From a virus: a stretch of DNA of 28,991 nt. Positions 7,489 to 16,340 of the stretch are shown here, one piece after another (the first letter of the stretch is position 1; each line of letters opens with the position of its first letter). The position numbers were made by a program, and so were the translations under genes. Location: positions 1-28,991 of IMG/VR virus record IMGVR_UViG_3300044825_002687; one strand, written 5' to 3'. Below the pieces are notes generated by a model. It worked only from the letters and a program-made list of their open reading frames with translations. It made no database searches and was not told where the DNA came from.

Positions 7489-10107
7489 TTAGCAATCGTA
7501 TTCTAAAATCTTTCCATAAATATCCACCACGACAAAGGTGGTCGAACTTGTGGTTTGTCTAATGAAGGTGCCCATCGGGTAAAGTACCCACGCAGTTCCG
7601 CTGTCGTAATAAACTCGGTCAAGATTAACTAATGTACCAAAACCAAATGATAAAACGTTTTCAATATTTGCTGTTCCCAAACAAACTTCATCGGGGTCTG
7701 TGCCCACGAAACAACCTGAAATAAATGTAGGTTCGACCCCTGGATATGGTTGATTAGGTGTGATGGCGTAAATTGGTGCTGGCGGGTCTATTTTGTAATA
7801 TGGTGTTTGTTCTTTGATAAGGGATATTTCAGTTAAAGTTTTATTCACCAAATTAGCATCGGTCATCTTCTCGATGGTGTAGTATGCGTCTTTTATCCAA
7901 ATCTTATCTTGGAGGCTCGTTTCATAGACGTTTATTGGCTTGAAGAAAAATCTACCGGTCAATCTCCTTGTTTCAGGTGAATATAAATTATCTACATAAG
8001 TTTTCCAAAAACTATTGTAGACATTAAAGTTGGTAAATTGTTCGATGTAGGTGTCAGAGTTCCCGAAAAAGTCAAAAGTAGTACCGAAGTTCAAATCGGA
8101 GATAATAGGTGAATACTGACTTTCCAAAGTTGATAAATGACTCACACACGGGTAGGTCGTCCACTCGACCGCAGTTCCCCCCGACAACAAATACCAAGTA
8201 AGGTTATTTGCCGGTAAAATAGGGTTTGAGGTTCCAAACCTATCAACAAATCTGTTTCCCGTCCAAAAGAAAAGGTGGGGTTTCGTAGCATAGGGTGCTT
8301 GTAGCCCGTTGTTTAAGTAAAAATACTGCGGTATTATGAAATTGGGATTGCCAGTTACTCCCGAAGTGGGGCACGAACCAAATGGTAAGATGTATTCCTG
8401 TGTATCAGCAAATATTTCACCTGGAGTGGTATATTTGTACCGACCAAACTCAAAATCAAATCTATCACGGAATAGTTTCGGTAAATACTCGAAATCGGTG
8501 AAATCATAACTCCAAACAATCTCCTTACTCAAATCATAAGAAATTGGTTCAATTCTTTTGGGGCTATCTTGGTCGAGTAATTTCGTCCAATCTTGTAGTG
8601 TTCTATCGGGGTCGTTGTAGTACCAATTATACGGCTCAATAGTAATAATCTTTTCATTTTCATCTTGTACTATAATCAAATTGAAAAGAGTGATGAGCGA
8701 TTTCAGGAAGTCCAAACAATTTATATTTGGCATTCCTAATTTCATATCCAAAAGTGGAGATGTTATTATAGGTGAATTGTAAAGGTCAAACTGAATATAA
8801 CCATTACCCACCCCACCTTGAAAAAACGGATAAAGTGAAAACTGACCGACACCGGTTCCAAAACCCACAGGGATATACTGGGTTCGTTGTTCCAAACCAA
8901 GTGCTAAATATTCTCCGGCTTGTAAATTGATTGTGAAGAAAAGGTTCACGGGTAATTGTTGGGTCACCGCTTGAGATAAAAGTATATCGGGAGATGCGTA
9001 GGCTAAGTTAGCACCGATAAATTGTGGGTAGCCGGCTGTGCTTGTGTAGGCATTTACCCCTAATTTTGCGGCTTGAATTGGAAGTAAAAAAAGTGGGTCG
9101 TGGGCATTCAGGTTGAACTTTACATTAAATGAATACGCACCTGCGTAGGGAGCCCTGAAAAACGGCAATCCCCCATTTGTGTAGTTGTTCAGTGGGTCGT
9201 ATCCACCACCGATGGTTGTTTGAAGTGGTAAAGGGTAGGGGTCTTTATAACCTGGACTCAATAAAGTTCTGTTGTAATCATAATCTAATTGAGTGGCTTG
9301 GGCTAAAAATATATTTTGATTTGGGGTGACCGCGCTAACAAACAAAACACCAACCTCACTATTTTGAAATGTATCCATATAAATTGAAGTGAAATATTCA
9401 CTATCAAAAAAAGTGCTTTGTATTTGATACTCGGGACTTTTAGCAAATATTCTATCCACTACACTTCGTAGTTGAATTGCTGGCTTAAAGTCCGTTGGTG
9501 CCATAGCATATCCCGGTTGGTCAAAACTACGACTTTGTCCGAAGTCCATTGTAAAGTTGGGTGTTGCCCCACTCGTTTCTCCTGAATAGCGCAGTCCATA
9601 ATTTATCATCGGGTAAAGCACCTGACCATTGAAAAGACCTGAAGCACCATCATTCACGCATTCCCAAGAGGTCGTCACGCTCGAATAACTTAATTCGTGA
9701 ACGAGGTCATACCAATCTAAATCCTGTAATTCAAGGTCTTTGAAATTAGCCGCCCATTCACTTACCTCACCCAAAATGAAAACCTCATATACTCTCGACT
9801 GATTTGACTCAATAACGGCATTCAATCTTAAAACACCGGTGAAAATATCCGTACCTCTATACTGAACTACACAGGGTATTTTGAGAAGTGGGTTGAAATC
9901 AATACCATTCACCTCAAAGTAATGCTCAAATAGAATGGCATTGTTCGAAGTATCGGGTATTTCAAAGGTACGAGAATAGGGTGCTCTTCGAATATTCAGT
10001 TCAAGTAAATCGGCTTGTTGTATTGTAACCAAAATGGAAATGTCCTCAAATAAATCGAGACGCTCCCAAGTATTCCCTGCGATTTGAACTAAAAGGGTGG
10101 TATTCAT
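7489..10107 (-). CDS. Large tail/baseplate protein
   Basis: An 872-residue, mainly beta-type protein directly before the tape measure gene, with the two abutting and no gap. The N-terminus contains APYSRTFEIPDTSNNAILF and a following HYFEV, a signature I associate with large tail proteins of Bacteroidota phages. Aromatic and Asn/Pro-rich beta regions follow, then a middle segment (residues ~455-490) with INCLDFLKSLITLFNLIIVQDENE. The last ~60 residues (DRVYYDSGTAW...YPMGTF...DC) look like the Cys-ended module also found on the 511-aa and 578-aa proteins. A distal tail, hub or baseplate role is inferred from size and position. No enzyme motif, such as lysozyme or peptidase, was seen. Confidence 0.6.
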   Translation of the reverse strand: MNTTLLVQIAGNTWERLDLFEDISILVTIQQADLLELNIRRAPYSRTFEIPDTSNNAILFEHYFEVNGIDFNPLLKIPCVVQYRGTDIFTGVLRLNAVIESNQSRVYEVFILGEVSEWAANFKDLELQDLDWYDLVHELSYSSVTTSWECVNDGASGLFNGQVLYPMINYGLRYSGETSGATPNFTMDFGQSRSFDQPGYAMAPTDFKPAIQLRSVVDRIFAKSPEYQIQSTFFDSEYFTSIYMDTFQNSEVGVLFVSAVTPNQNIFLAQATQLDYDYNRTLLSPGYKDPYPLPLQTTIGGGYDPLNNYTNGGLPFFRAPYAGAYSFNVKFNLNAHDPLFLLPIQAAKLGVNAYTSTAGYPQFIGANLAYASPDILLSQAVTQQLPVNLFFTINLQAGEYLALGLEQRTQYIPVGFGTGVGQFSLYPFFQGGVGNGYIQFDLYNSPIITSPLLDMKLGMPNINCLDFLKSLITLFNLIIVQDENEKIITIEPYNWYYNDPDRTLQDWTKLLDQDSPKRIEPISYDLSKEIVWSYDFTDFEYLPKLFRDRFDFEFGRYKYTTPGEIFADTQEYILPFGSCPTSGVTGNPNFIIPQYFYLNNGLQAPYATKPHLFFWTGNRFVDRFGTSNPILPANNLTWYLLSGGTAVEWTTYPCVSHLSTLESQYSPIISDLNFGTTFDFFGNSDTYIEQFTNFNVYNSFWKTYVDNLYSPETRRLTGRFFFKPINVYETSLQDKIWIKDAYYTIEKMTDANLVNKTLTEISLIKEQTPYYKIDPPAPIYAITPNQPYPGVEPTFISGCFVGTDPDEVCLGTANIENVLSFGFGTLVNLDRVYYDSGTAWVLYPMGTFIRQTTSSTTFVVVDIYGKILEYDC

Positions 10108-10641
10108 TTATTTACCTAAAAGTTGAATATTATTTGAAAGGACGTACTGAAGTTCTAAGTTGTAGAGAGTACGATTTCCTTGTATTTTTCTTTCAAACTC
10201 TGTATTCAAAATATTCACAGGGTATAAACCACCATTCGGTTGAACTTCATAAACCTCGTTTGAAGTCCACAATTCCTCTAACCATTGAAAAGTTGGTTGA
10301 TTCACGAAACCGGTATTCACAACAACCGTTTGGGTCATACGGACTTCCGAATCTGTTAAACCACGAGAATATTGTGCTTTACTCGGGTCATTTGAACCCC
10401 AGTCAATATTCCAAGTATTATAGGTTTGTCTTTGAATGTCGAGACCTTCGTACCTGTTAAAAAGGAACCTATATGCGTCGTAGTGTCCATATCTATTCAA
10501 CCAAAGTAATTGTAAATGTTGATTTGATGAACGTGTTTCACCGCAAACTACATTAAAGGTGAATATTTCACTTACGGGGGTATATCCCGAGCAGATGCCC
10601 TCTGCGTAGGTGGTAGGAACGGGTTGTGGATTTATTGCCAT
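10108..10641 (-). CDS. Tail protein, probably the C-terminal part of a split ancestral protein
   Basis: A 177-residue protein ending one base before the start of the 872-aa tail gene. It contains SEIFTFNVVCGE followed by LLWLNRYGHYDAYRFLF. I recall the WLNRYGxxDxYxF pattern from the C-terminal half of a single larger tail protein in Bacteroidota phages, where it follows a domain like residues 1-310 of the upstream 511-aa gene. Here that upstream protein ends in Pro/Thr-linked modules and this part has its own ATG with an A/T-rich leader (AATTTAGAAAATG). It may therefore be a broken-off half of an ancestral protein that works as a complex. Function beyond tail structure is unknown. Confidence 0.55.
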   Translation of the reverse strand: MAINPQPVPTTYAEGICSGYTPVSEIFTFNVVCGETRSSNQHLQLLWLNRYGHYDAYRFLFNRYEGLDIQRQTYNTWNIDWGSNDPSKAQYSRGLTDSEVRMTQTVVVNTGFVNQPTFQWLEELWTSNEVYEVQPNGGLYPVNILNTEFERKIQGNRTLYNLELQYVLSNNIQLLGK

Positions 10642-10655
10642 TTTCTAAATTAATT

Positions 10656-12191
10656 TTAACAAGGTCCTCCGATATTACAAACGAGCGTGACACCTGAACC
10701 ACTTGAATTATAAATTGAGCCACCCGAACTGAAATCACCGGTATATGGATTCGTTAAACCGGCATTATCAAAGATTTCTGTGAATGGGTCGGTTAAGTTT
10801 GTGACGTAGCAATTTGTATAAACTGTAATACTCGAACCACCTTCACAAGCACAAATACCACCCGAACAAGCCCCAGCACAATCTGTTATATTCCAAGATT
10901 TATAACAATCAGGGGTAATGGTAGGCGTAGGCGTTTGCGTTGGAGTGGCTCCCGCCGGAGTTGAGGTTGGGCTCGGAGTAGGCGTTGGCGTCACAATACA
11001 AGACCCGATGTCAATGACATCTAAATCTAAACCTGTTGGAACATTACAACTACAAACTACATAAATGACCGTTGGTAGGGGTTTAAAGTTTTGTGCCGCA
11101 CCGGTAATACAATTTGTAAAGTATGCCGTTCCAAATTCACTTAAACCGGTATATTCTATTGTATATTCTCTACAACTACCACAAGCGGGACTTGGCGTTG
11201 GTGTTGGGGTCAAAGTTGTTACTGGCGTTGAGGTATTCGTGGGCGTGGGTGTTGGGCTGGCTTCTATAGGAGTGGTAGCCCCCTCAAAAACCCCGAAAAG
11301 TTGAACGGTGTATTGTGCCGTATTTGGTGGCAACATCGGTATATTCGCCGGTCCTGCTCCTACATAAAGCGTGTTATAGGTTGTTGAAGACCAAGGAAAA
11401 ACATTGTAAAGTGCCGGATAAACATCACATCCACTCGTTCTGGGTCCCCCACCGTTGGAAACTATATTGTCGAATTGAACTGACCCAAGTGATTGTCCAT
11501 CTCCATCAAAGAAATTGTACTGGACATAGTAAGGCTCGGATAAAATTGTTGGTGTTGAACCGGAGTTAAGGTAATAATTTGTGAATGCTAAAACAAAATA
11601 GTCCTCCTCCGTGACGTCCATTATTCTTGGCGCATTTGTGAGAAAAAGTCCTGATGTGGTTGGGTAAATACTTAAAGGGGTTCCTGAAAGTACAAATGGC
11701 GATATATTGAAATCCTGTTGTGTTGCTCTACCATTCGTACCCATTGTCGAACGGAAGACCTTCAATATCTCTGTTTGATAAGTCGGGTTTCCCACAACCG
11801 TTCCTATTCCTGTGAATCCCGTGATGGGGCTTGTTTCACTATCTGCGTATTCGTATCCGACCTTCAAATAGTAATTTATAGTTTCAAGGTTCAGAGGTCT
11901 ACTAAATGGGAAAGTTTGGTGAGTGTAAATGGGTGTCGTATCCCAGTAAGATAAGGGTAAAGAAGTGGTATAGGACTCAAGGACTTGTTGTAGGTCTGCA
12001 ATTCCCAAACCAAATGGGTTAGGGGAACATTTCCCTTCAAAGACGAATGTGTCATCAACAAAAAGTTGGTATTTGTATCGAAACTTGAAAGTCGTGGAAA
12101 CGTCATAGGTTGCGGATGAAAATGTAAAATAAATCCCGTCGGATAAAACAGGTTGAAACTCTGCGGGTGATGCGGCTATTCCTATACTCAT
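10656..12191 (-). CDS. Tail protein with Pro/Thr linkers and Cys-rich end modules
   Basis: A 511-residue protein. Residues 1-309 look like a folded beta-rich tail protein (MSIGIAASPAEFQPVLSDGI ... YTVQLFGVF). A Pro/Thr linker at 312-336 (SPTPTPTNTSTPVTT...) follows. Next come a small Cys-containing domain (337-399), a second linker at 400-427 (TPTPTPSPTSTPAGATPTQT...), and an end module (429-511) with clustered Cys (CAGACSGGICAC) and EIFDNAGLTNPYTGDFSSGG. The end module resembles the C-terminus of the 578-aa protein at 26126-27862. The linkers probably hold the modules off the tail surface, where they may bind host glycans or form stabilising disulfides. The start overlaps the upstream stop by 4 nt. 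Its exact tail role is not known. Confidence 0.6.
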   Translation of the reverse strand: MSIGIAASPAEFQPVLSDGIYFTFSSATYDVSTTFKFRYKYQLFVDDTFVFEGKCSPNPFGLGIADLQQVLESYTTSLPLSYWDTTPIYTHQTFPFSRPLNLETINYYLKVGYEYADSETSPITGFTGIGTVVGNPTYQTEILKVFRSTMGTNGRATQQDFNISPFVLSGTPLSIYPTTSGLFLTNAPRIMDVTEEDYFVLAFTNYYLNSGSTPTILSEPYYVQYNFFDGDGQSLGSVQFDNIVSNGGGPRTSGCDVYPALYNVFPWSSTTYNTLYVGAGPANIPMLPPNTAQYTVQLFGVFEGATTPIEASPTPTPTNTSTPVTTLTPTPTPSPACGSCREYTIEYTGLSEFGTAYFTNCITGAAQNFKPLPTVIYVVCSCNVPTGLDLDVIDIGSCIVTPTPTPSPTSTPAGATPTQTPTPTITPDCYKSWNITDCAGACSGGICACEGGSSITVYTNCYVTNLTDPFTEIFDNAGLTNPYTGDFSSGGSIYNSSGSGVTLVCNIGGPC

Positions 12192-12763
12192 TGTCTTTGA
12201 ATGCTTGTAGTCATAATTATTCCTTCTCTAATAGCATTCCGAAAATATTCAGATGCCCAGTCTCCTATTTGTATTTGTAGTTTCTTTTCTGTTTTTTTCA
12301 AGGTTTCGTTAATAAAATCTATTCCATAAACTCCGTATAAACCGATTGACCTCTGAAGAAGGAATGCTCGGGTGTCTTCGTCCATTATTTCTCCGTTTTC
12401 ATCTGTGAATGGTAAAATACCCTTCAATTTAGTCCAATTCTTAATAACGTCGAGTGGGGGATATTTCAACGCCGAACTTTGTTTTTTACCCCTACGTCCA
12501 TAATTTACCCAGTACCACTCGGGAGCATTTGGAAACGAGACTTGTATCTTTGGGTCTTGTCCTTCAGGTTGTATCCACTGAACGTTTATATTCTTGAATA
12601 AATTACCCGTAGTATTTCTATTTCCGTAAGATGGTGGATATTTTTTGCTAACGGGTTTCACCGTTCCATCGTAGGCACGGGAAGCTCTACGGACGAGTAA
12701 TTCTTGTTGAATACCAATCTTTAGTGTTTGGGTAATAAACTCCTGTAAATCTTTCTCCTCCAT
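12188..12763 (-). CDS. Head-tail joining / neck protein (HK97 gp10-like)
   Basis: A 191-residue protein if translation begins at the ATG at 12763, which overlaps the upstream stop as TAATG. An in-frame ATG at 12775 would add MLLL, but this lies in the TTG repeat at the end of the upstream gene and is less likely. The middle reads EWYWVNYGRRGKK...KYPPLDVIKNWTKLKGI. This fits the pattern of HK97 gp10-type neck proteins, where an aromatic/Gly-Arg stretch is followed by PP-x-x-x-I-x-x-W-x-x-x-KGI. Such proteins join the head connector to the tail. Its position after TerL and the tail terminator agrees. There are no membrane segments. Confidence 0.55.
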   Translation of the reverse strand: MEEKDLQEFITQTLKIGIQQELLVRRASRAYDGTVKPVSKKYPPSYGNRNTTGNLFKNINVQWIQPEGQDPKIQVSFPNAPEWYWVNYGRRGKKQSSALKYPPLDVIKNWTKLKGILPFTDENGEIMDEDTRAFLLQRSIGLYGVYGIDFINETLKKTEKKLQIQIGDWASEYFRNAIREGIIMTTSIQRQ

Positions 12764-14121
12764 TAACAACAACAACTAACAGGGAGGGAAGTTCCACAAC
12801 TTCCAGTTATAGTATCATCTTCGGGTGCGGAACCCACCCCTGTAATCTTCCACGCACAATTAGCACTTACCAAAGTTGAAACGTTCACATATACCCCTGT
12901 TGACAAAAGCGTATTTGACTTCGCAACATAACTTGTACCACTTACACTACCGGTGGCGCAGTTAGTTACCGCTTGAATGGTATAATAATAACTTTGGGAA
13001 GATTGACTTGGAGTGGGAGTGGGAGAATTACTTGGTGGAATTGAATCAGCACAAAGTCCAACAACACTTCCCAAATAACCACCATCACCACTTATAGTCA
13101 ATGAAGTAAATGGCGTTGGAGCATTTATATTAAATTTTCCGTAGGCGGTGGCTGAAATTGAGCCACAGCATCCAATTCCTGCGGAAATAGTGTTTCCTGT
13201 GAAGTTAGTATAACAAGAATTACCTTGTAAGGTTAAAGTTGGGTTGCCAGTATTAGTTGTAATGGTATAAAACTCTTCGTTTACCCCACCTACACAACCA
13301 CCACCATAGAATACCAAATCAATATTATTAACGGGACTTGAGAAATTCAAGGTATAGGTGAAAGGATAGATAGGTGATGGGCAAGGTGCGACACCTCCAT
13401 TACCTAAATAAATCCCCCCCGATGGTGGGAATACGCTTCCGTTACAACAAATTGGTGGCGAAAAAATATAGGGTGTTGCTGCGCCCGTATAACTTTCCGT
13501 TATTGTTATTCCATTTATTGTACTTGGGAATGTGGCAAAACTTGTACAAGGGCTAAATAGTGGAATTGTGGGTGTGATAGTGGGTGTTATACTTGGAGTA
13601 GGCGTAGGCGTCAAATTTGGAGTTGCCGTAACCGTTGATGTTGGGGTAACGGTTGGGTAGTAATCACAAGCATTCAAGTCCTCAAAGACAATCAAATTAC
13701 AATCCAAGGCAACACCGGCGACGTGGTCTCCAAATCTCTCGAAGAAAGGGATTGCTGAAGTTGGTAAATTGATGTCTATATTGTTGTAGAGTTCGGGAAA
13801 TGTGTGAAGTCCCCTTTTCAAATAGGATAAAAATCTTCGTGCTTCCAAACTCATATCGGAAACACAATCTTTCTCGTTGGAAAGGTCATAATTTAAGATG
13901 TCCGCAAATATAAATGTCAGTTGGTACGTCGTGGTATTATCATCATAAAGAATGCTTTGTGGAACACAGAAAAGAAATGGATATTCCACCGTTCCACCTG
14001 AAATGTGGAGTTGCCCAAAATCAACCAAATTGCCGTAGGCAAAGGTATTCAAAATTGGACTTTGAACCTGAAATTGCTCAATAAGATAAAGCAATTTATT
14101 AAATGTAGTATATTCGCTCAT
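12763..14121 (-). CDS. Tail-terminator-like protein with appended Pro/Thr-linked Cys-rich modules
   Basis: A 452-residue protein. Residues 1-155 look like the small tail terminator/completion proteins found beside neck genes: an N-terminal helix (FNKLLYLIEQF), a beta core (LTFIFADIL...) and an acidic end (DLNACDYYP) where such proteins normally stop. It then runs into a Pro/Thr linker at 156-187 (TPTPTPSITPTITPTIP) and a Cys- and Gly-rich beta domain (190-360) with CC pairs. A short second linker (about 365-378) and an end module finishing SCCC complete it. The appended 300 residues are probably displayed outside the virion. The start ATG overlaps the stop of the -1 frame upstream (ATGA), which supports that frame being real. 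Confidence 0.55.
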   Translation of the reverse strand: MSEYTTFNKLLYLIEQFQVQSPILNTFAYGNLVDFGQLHISGGTVEYPFLFCVPQSILYDDNTTTYQLTFIFADILNYDLSNEKDCVSDMSLEARRFLSYLKRGLHTFPELYNNIDINLPTSAIPFFERFGDHVAGVALDCNLIVFEDLNACDYYPTVTPTSTVTATPNLTPTPTPSITPTITPTIPLFSPCTSFATFPSTINGITITESYTGAATPYIFSPPICCNGSVFPPSGGIYLGNGGVAPCPSPIYPFTYTLNFSSPVNNIDLVFYGGGCVGGVNEEFYTITTNTGNPTLTLQGNSCYTNFTGNTISAGIGCCGSISATAYGKFNINAPTPFTSLTISGDGGYLGSVVGLCADSIPPSNSPTPTPSQSSQSYYYTIQAVTNCATGSVSGTSYVAKSNTLLSTGVYVNVSTLVSANCAWKITGVGSAPEDDTITGSCGTSLPVSCCC

Positions 14122-14459
14122 CTGACCTCTTTCCTACGATTTTGTAATTTTTTAATTTCGTTTTGTTGTGCGATGACCTCATCTTTTAATAGGGACGCCG
14201 CATTCAAACATAAATATAGATTTGTTTTGTTTAGTTCGGAAAACTTCGTAATATCCCTGTTTGTAAGTCGGAAGGTAATGTCGAAGTAAAAGCGCGCAGC
14301 GCTCTCACTCGGAGATATTTTGGGAGTATCTTCAGTATCGGTTGGGATATTTTTATCATCTTGGTCGTCCACCTCAAAGAATTTTCTAAATGAGTCGTGT
14401 ATTCTTTTGATATTGTAAAAAAAAACCGGCTCGCCCCGAACCAAAACGAAATGGGACAT
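14118..14459 (-). CDS. -1 frame extension of the probable tail assembly chaperone
   Basis: This frame is open from 14459 but is probably used only from about 14417, entered by a -1 shift at a run of nine T. The 99 residues after the run (YNIKRIHDSFRKFFEVDD ... NRRKEVR) have ordinary protein composition: an acidic linker (DDQDDKNIPTDTEDTP), a helix and a Lys/Arg-rich end. The 14 residues before the run look like out-of-frame sequence. Its stop overlaps the start of the next gene as ATGA, like other couplings in this operon, whereas the zero frame stops 109 nt early. The shifted product would have about 270 residues. An indel in a homopolymer would look the same. Independent initiation at 14459 is possible but seems unlikely. 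Confidence 0.6.
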   Translation of the reverse strand: MSHFVLVRGEPVFFYNIKRIHDSFRKFFEVDDQDDKNIPTDTEDTPKISPSESAARFYFDITFRLTNRDITKFSELNKTNLYLCLNAASLLKDEVIAQQNEIKKLQNRRKEVR

Positions 14460-14929
14460 TTTTCTTTGAAAAGTTCCGCACGCGCTACCATTGTGCTTCC
14501 GTCATAGGGTTCCAACTCGTAATGTGTACCATTCATAATTTTAACCGGTCTGTATAGAAGTGCCATAAGATAATGAATGTTGTCTGTCAATTTATCGGGT
14601 TGTCCGAATACTTCCATATCTACCCATTGTCCCCAAGTCATATTTCCCCACTCATTTTCAATTCCGTAGGTAGTTTCACCTATTTTGAAGGTAAAAGTAA
14701 TTTCATCGGTGTTTGGTTCGAGAATGGTACTTGAAAGGAAACCCTCCACAACCTTTATCTGCTCAACGGGTAGACCTCGTAGTTCATCTTTGGTAATACC
14801 CAAGTAAAGTGCCAACAATTCTGTTTTGTCTTGGTATTTATTTGGGTTTTTCTGTAGGGATTGATATTTCCCTATTGTTAGTTCAGGGGAAACTTCAATG
14901 GGCTTACCATCTAAAATTACTTGTATCAT
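14231..14929 (-). CDS. Probable tail assembly chaperone, zero-frame product
   Basis: A 232-residue zero-frame product starting 4 nt inside the end of the TerL gene (ATGA overlap). Residues 1-168 look well formed: IQVILDGKPIEVSPELTIGKYQSL, a helical part (LLALYLGITKDEL), and MTWGQWVDMEVF...HYLMALLYRPV...ELEPYDG. After FFF at 169-171 the sequence becomes Lys/Arg/Thr-rich (TISKEYTTHLEN...), which looks like off-frame reading. A gene before the tape measure with a short product and a -1 shifted longer product is the hallmark of tail assembly chaperones (lambda G/GT type). I infer that role from arrangement rather than sequence similarity. Confidence 0.55.
   Translation of the reverse strand: MIQVILDGKPIEVSPELTIGKYQSLQKNPNKYQDKTELLALYLGITKDELRGLPVEQIKVVEGFLSSTILEPNTDEITFTFKIGETTYGIENEWGNMTWGQWVDMEVFGQPDKLTDNIHYLMALLYRPVKIMNGTHYELEPYDGSTMVARAELFKEKCPISFWFGASRFFFTISKEYTTHLENSLRWTTKMIKISQPILKILPKYLRVRALRAFTSTLPSDLQTGILRSFPN
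14417..14425 (-). promoter_or_regulatory. T9 slippery run, candidate -1 frameshift site
   Basis: On the minus strand the sequence is CGG TTT TTT TTT ACA in the zero frame. Slipping back one base gives TTT TTT TAC AAT, entering the extension frame. The run satisfies the X-XXY-YYZ rule for -1 slippage, and nine identical bases can also cause polymerase slippage. I did not find a clear downstream stem-loop by eye. Confidence 0.55.
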
Positions 14930-16080
14930 CTAATAACGAATTTTGGTTTTTTATTTCCTATAGTACTTTCCAAAATATAACGAATAGCATCTATAGTGTG
15001 ATTGTGGTCGTCTTCGGGGGCATCCAACAAGTCCCCGTTTTTATCGGTCTTCCATTTATAACTTTGGAACTCAAATAGAATATTTTTACTTTGTTCCGTA
15101 ATGTAAATATGATGACGACGAATAAGGTCTATTCCGTGAAGAATTGATTTTTTATTTACTGGCTTTGCGTTGAACTTTGCTCTACGCAATTCTTCTATAT
15201 TTTGTGGTGAGGCACTATCACACCAAATATGGTCTGTTTTTTCTATACCAAGTTCCTCCATTTTGTGAATGATGTCCACCATTGTCAAATTGCGAACATA
15301 GAGTAATTCGTGGAAAAAAAGTTGGTCGTCCATTTGATAAACCTCTATCAAAGTGGTTGGGTTGTTGAAACCCATATCCATTCCCCTACCTAATAATTTT
15401 GCTTCAGGGGGGACGTGTTGAATTGTGGTGAATTTGTTGAACACCAAAGTCATAGGTATTCCTCGTTCACCGAGATTGTAAATCCTATACAGGTTTTCGT
15501 CCTTTTCCTTGAGACTTTCCAACTCTGCTACAATACTATCCGCCACAAATGGATTATCTCGCCAGGTCGTCTTAAAATAGTATGTATCTTCACGCTTTTC
15601 AAGGTCATAAACCCAACTCGAAAGTTCAGAGGGGTTTAAGTCAAGAATGACCTTATCGGTGGTACGAAAAATAAGTTGGTTCCAATCTTCAAGAGTCAAT
15701 TCATTCGCCTCGTTACAATACAGATAATCTCGTTTCGAACCACGCAGTTTTTGTGGCTCGTCTACACTGAACCAATTTATAATATTCCCATTTAGTTCAT
15801 AGTACCCCTCTTGTTTGTGCCACTTTCGTTCATCGAATATGTTGAAAAGTTCAAGTATTTCCCGTAAATCCTTCAACACGGAGTTTTTCATTGCCGGTAA
15901 TGTTTTACGAACTATTGAAAGTGTTTTACCCTTTTCAAGAAGTAATTTATAAATCCAGTAAATAAGAATATTGTAGGTCTTGCCCGAACGGGAACCTCCT
16001 TGAGCCACAACCAAACGTTTACCGAGTTCGTCAGACTTGAGAATATTTTCAAATACTAAAGTGGTAGATATTGTTTTCAT
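14926..16080 (-). CDS. terL: Terminase large subunit (packaging ATPase-nuclease)
   Basis: A 384-residue DNA-packaging motor with an N-terminal ATPase and a C-terminal RNase H-like nuclease that cuts concatemers. Walker A is GGSRSGKT at 28-35. The Walker B/catalytic Glu is in LYCNEAN, near residue 124. Candidate nuclease metal ligands are Asp235 (GMDMGFNNP), Asp288 (WCDSASP) and Asp358 (EDDHNHTIDAIRY). The pattern fits the Terminase_3/PBSX XtmB-like family and its usual length of about 400. It overlaps the TerS gene upstream and the chaperone gene downstream by 4 nt each, so these are probably translated together. No insertion or intein is seen. Confidence 0.95.
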   Translation of the reverse strand: MKTISTTLVFENILKSDELGKRLVVAQGGSRSGKTYNILIYWIYKLLLEKGKTLSIVRKTLPAMKNSVLKDLREILELFNIFDERKWHKQEGYYELNGNIINWFSVDEPQKLRGSKRDYLYCNEANELTLEDWNQLIFRTTDKVILDLNPSELSSWVYDLEKREDTYYFKTTWRDNPFVADSIVAELESLKEKDENLYRIYNLGERGIPMTLVFNKFTTIQHVPPEAKLLGRGMDMGFNNPTTLIEVYQMDDQLFFHELLYVRNLTMVDIIHKMEELGIEKTDHIWCDSASPQNIEELRRAKFNAKPVNKKSILHGIDLIRRHHIYITEQSKNILFEFQSYKWKTDKNGDLLDAPEDDHNHTIDAIRYILESTIGNKKPKFVIR

Positions 16081-16340
16081 TTATATCCCCTCTTTTGACC
16101 TTTGGTTTTCAGGTAAAATTGTATTGCCGATAAATCCCCATTATTTATTAGGTTGAGCAATCTATTTTCAACATAGTCAAGCGACATTTCGTTTATACGA
16201 TTTATCTGTTCGACGAATAGTTTGTTCTTCCCCCATTCTTCGTATTCATCACGGGAAATACCGGTTTTCTGTAGTGCCACAGAAATTATTCCCAACGACC
16301 TACCTAATTCCTCAATAAAAAGTTCCTGTCTCTCATTCAT
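16077..16340 (-). CDS. terS: Terminase small subunit
   Basis: An 87-residue helical protein that starts 8 nt inside the end of the dioxygenase gene and overlaps terL by 4 nt. The pattern FIEELGRSLGIISVALQKTG followed by ISRDEYEEWG is an N-terminal helix-turn-helix. LDYVENRLLNLINNGDLSAI and FYLKTKGQKRGY form the oligomerisation part and basic C-terminus seen in many small terminases. It would bind the packaging start site and load TerL. The length is at the short end for the family. A second TerS-like gene lies at 20031-20441, so this phage may use two DNA-recognition subunits, or one of them may serve another role. Confidence 0.8.
   Translation of the reverse strand: MNERQELFIEELGRSLGIISVALQKTGISRDEYEEWGKNKLFVEQINRINEMSLDYVENRLLNLINNGDLSAIQFYLKTKGQKRGYK

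Noticed and set aside
10900-11270. GT-rich DNA repeats as a satellite or phase-variable tract
   Set aside because: They are codons for Pro/Thr linkers with many synonymous and non-synonymous differences, so slippage-based switching is not evident.
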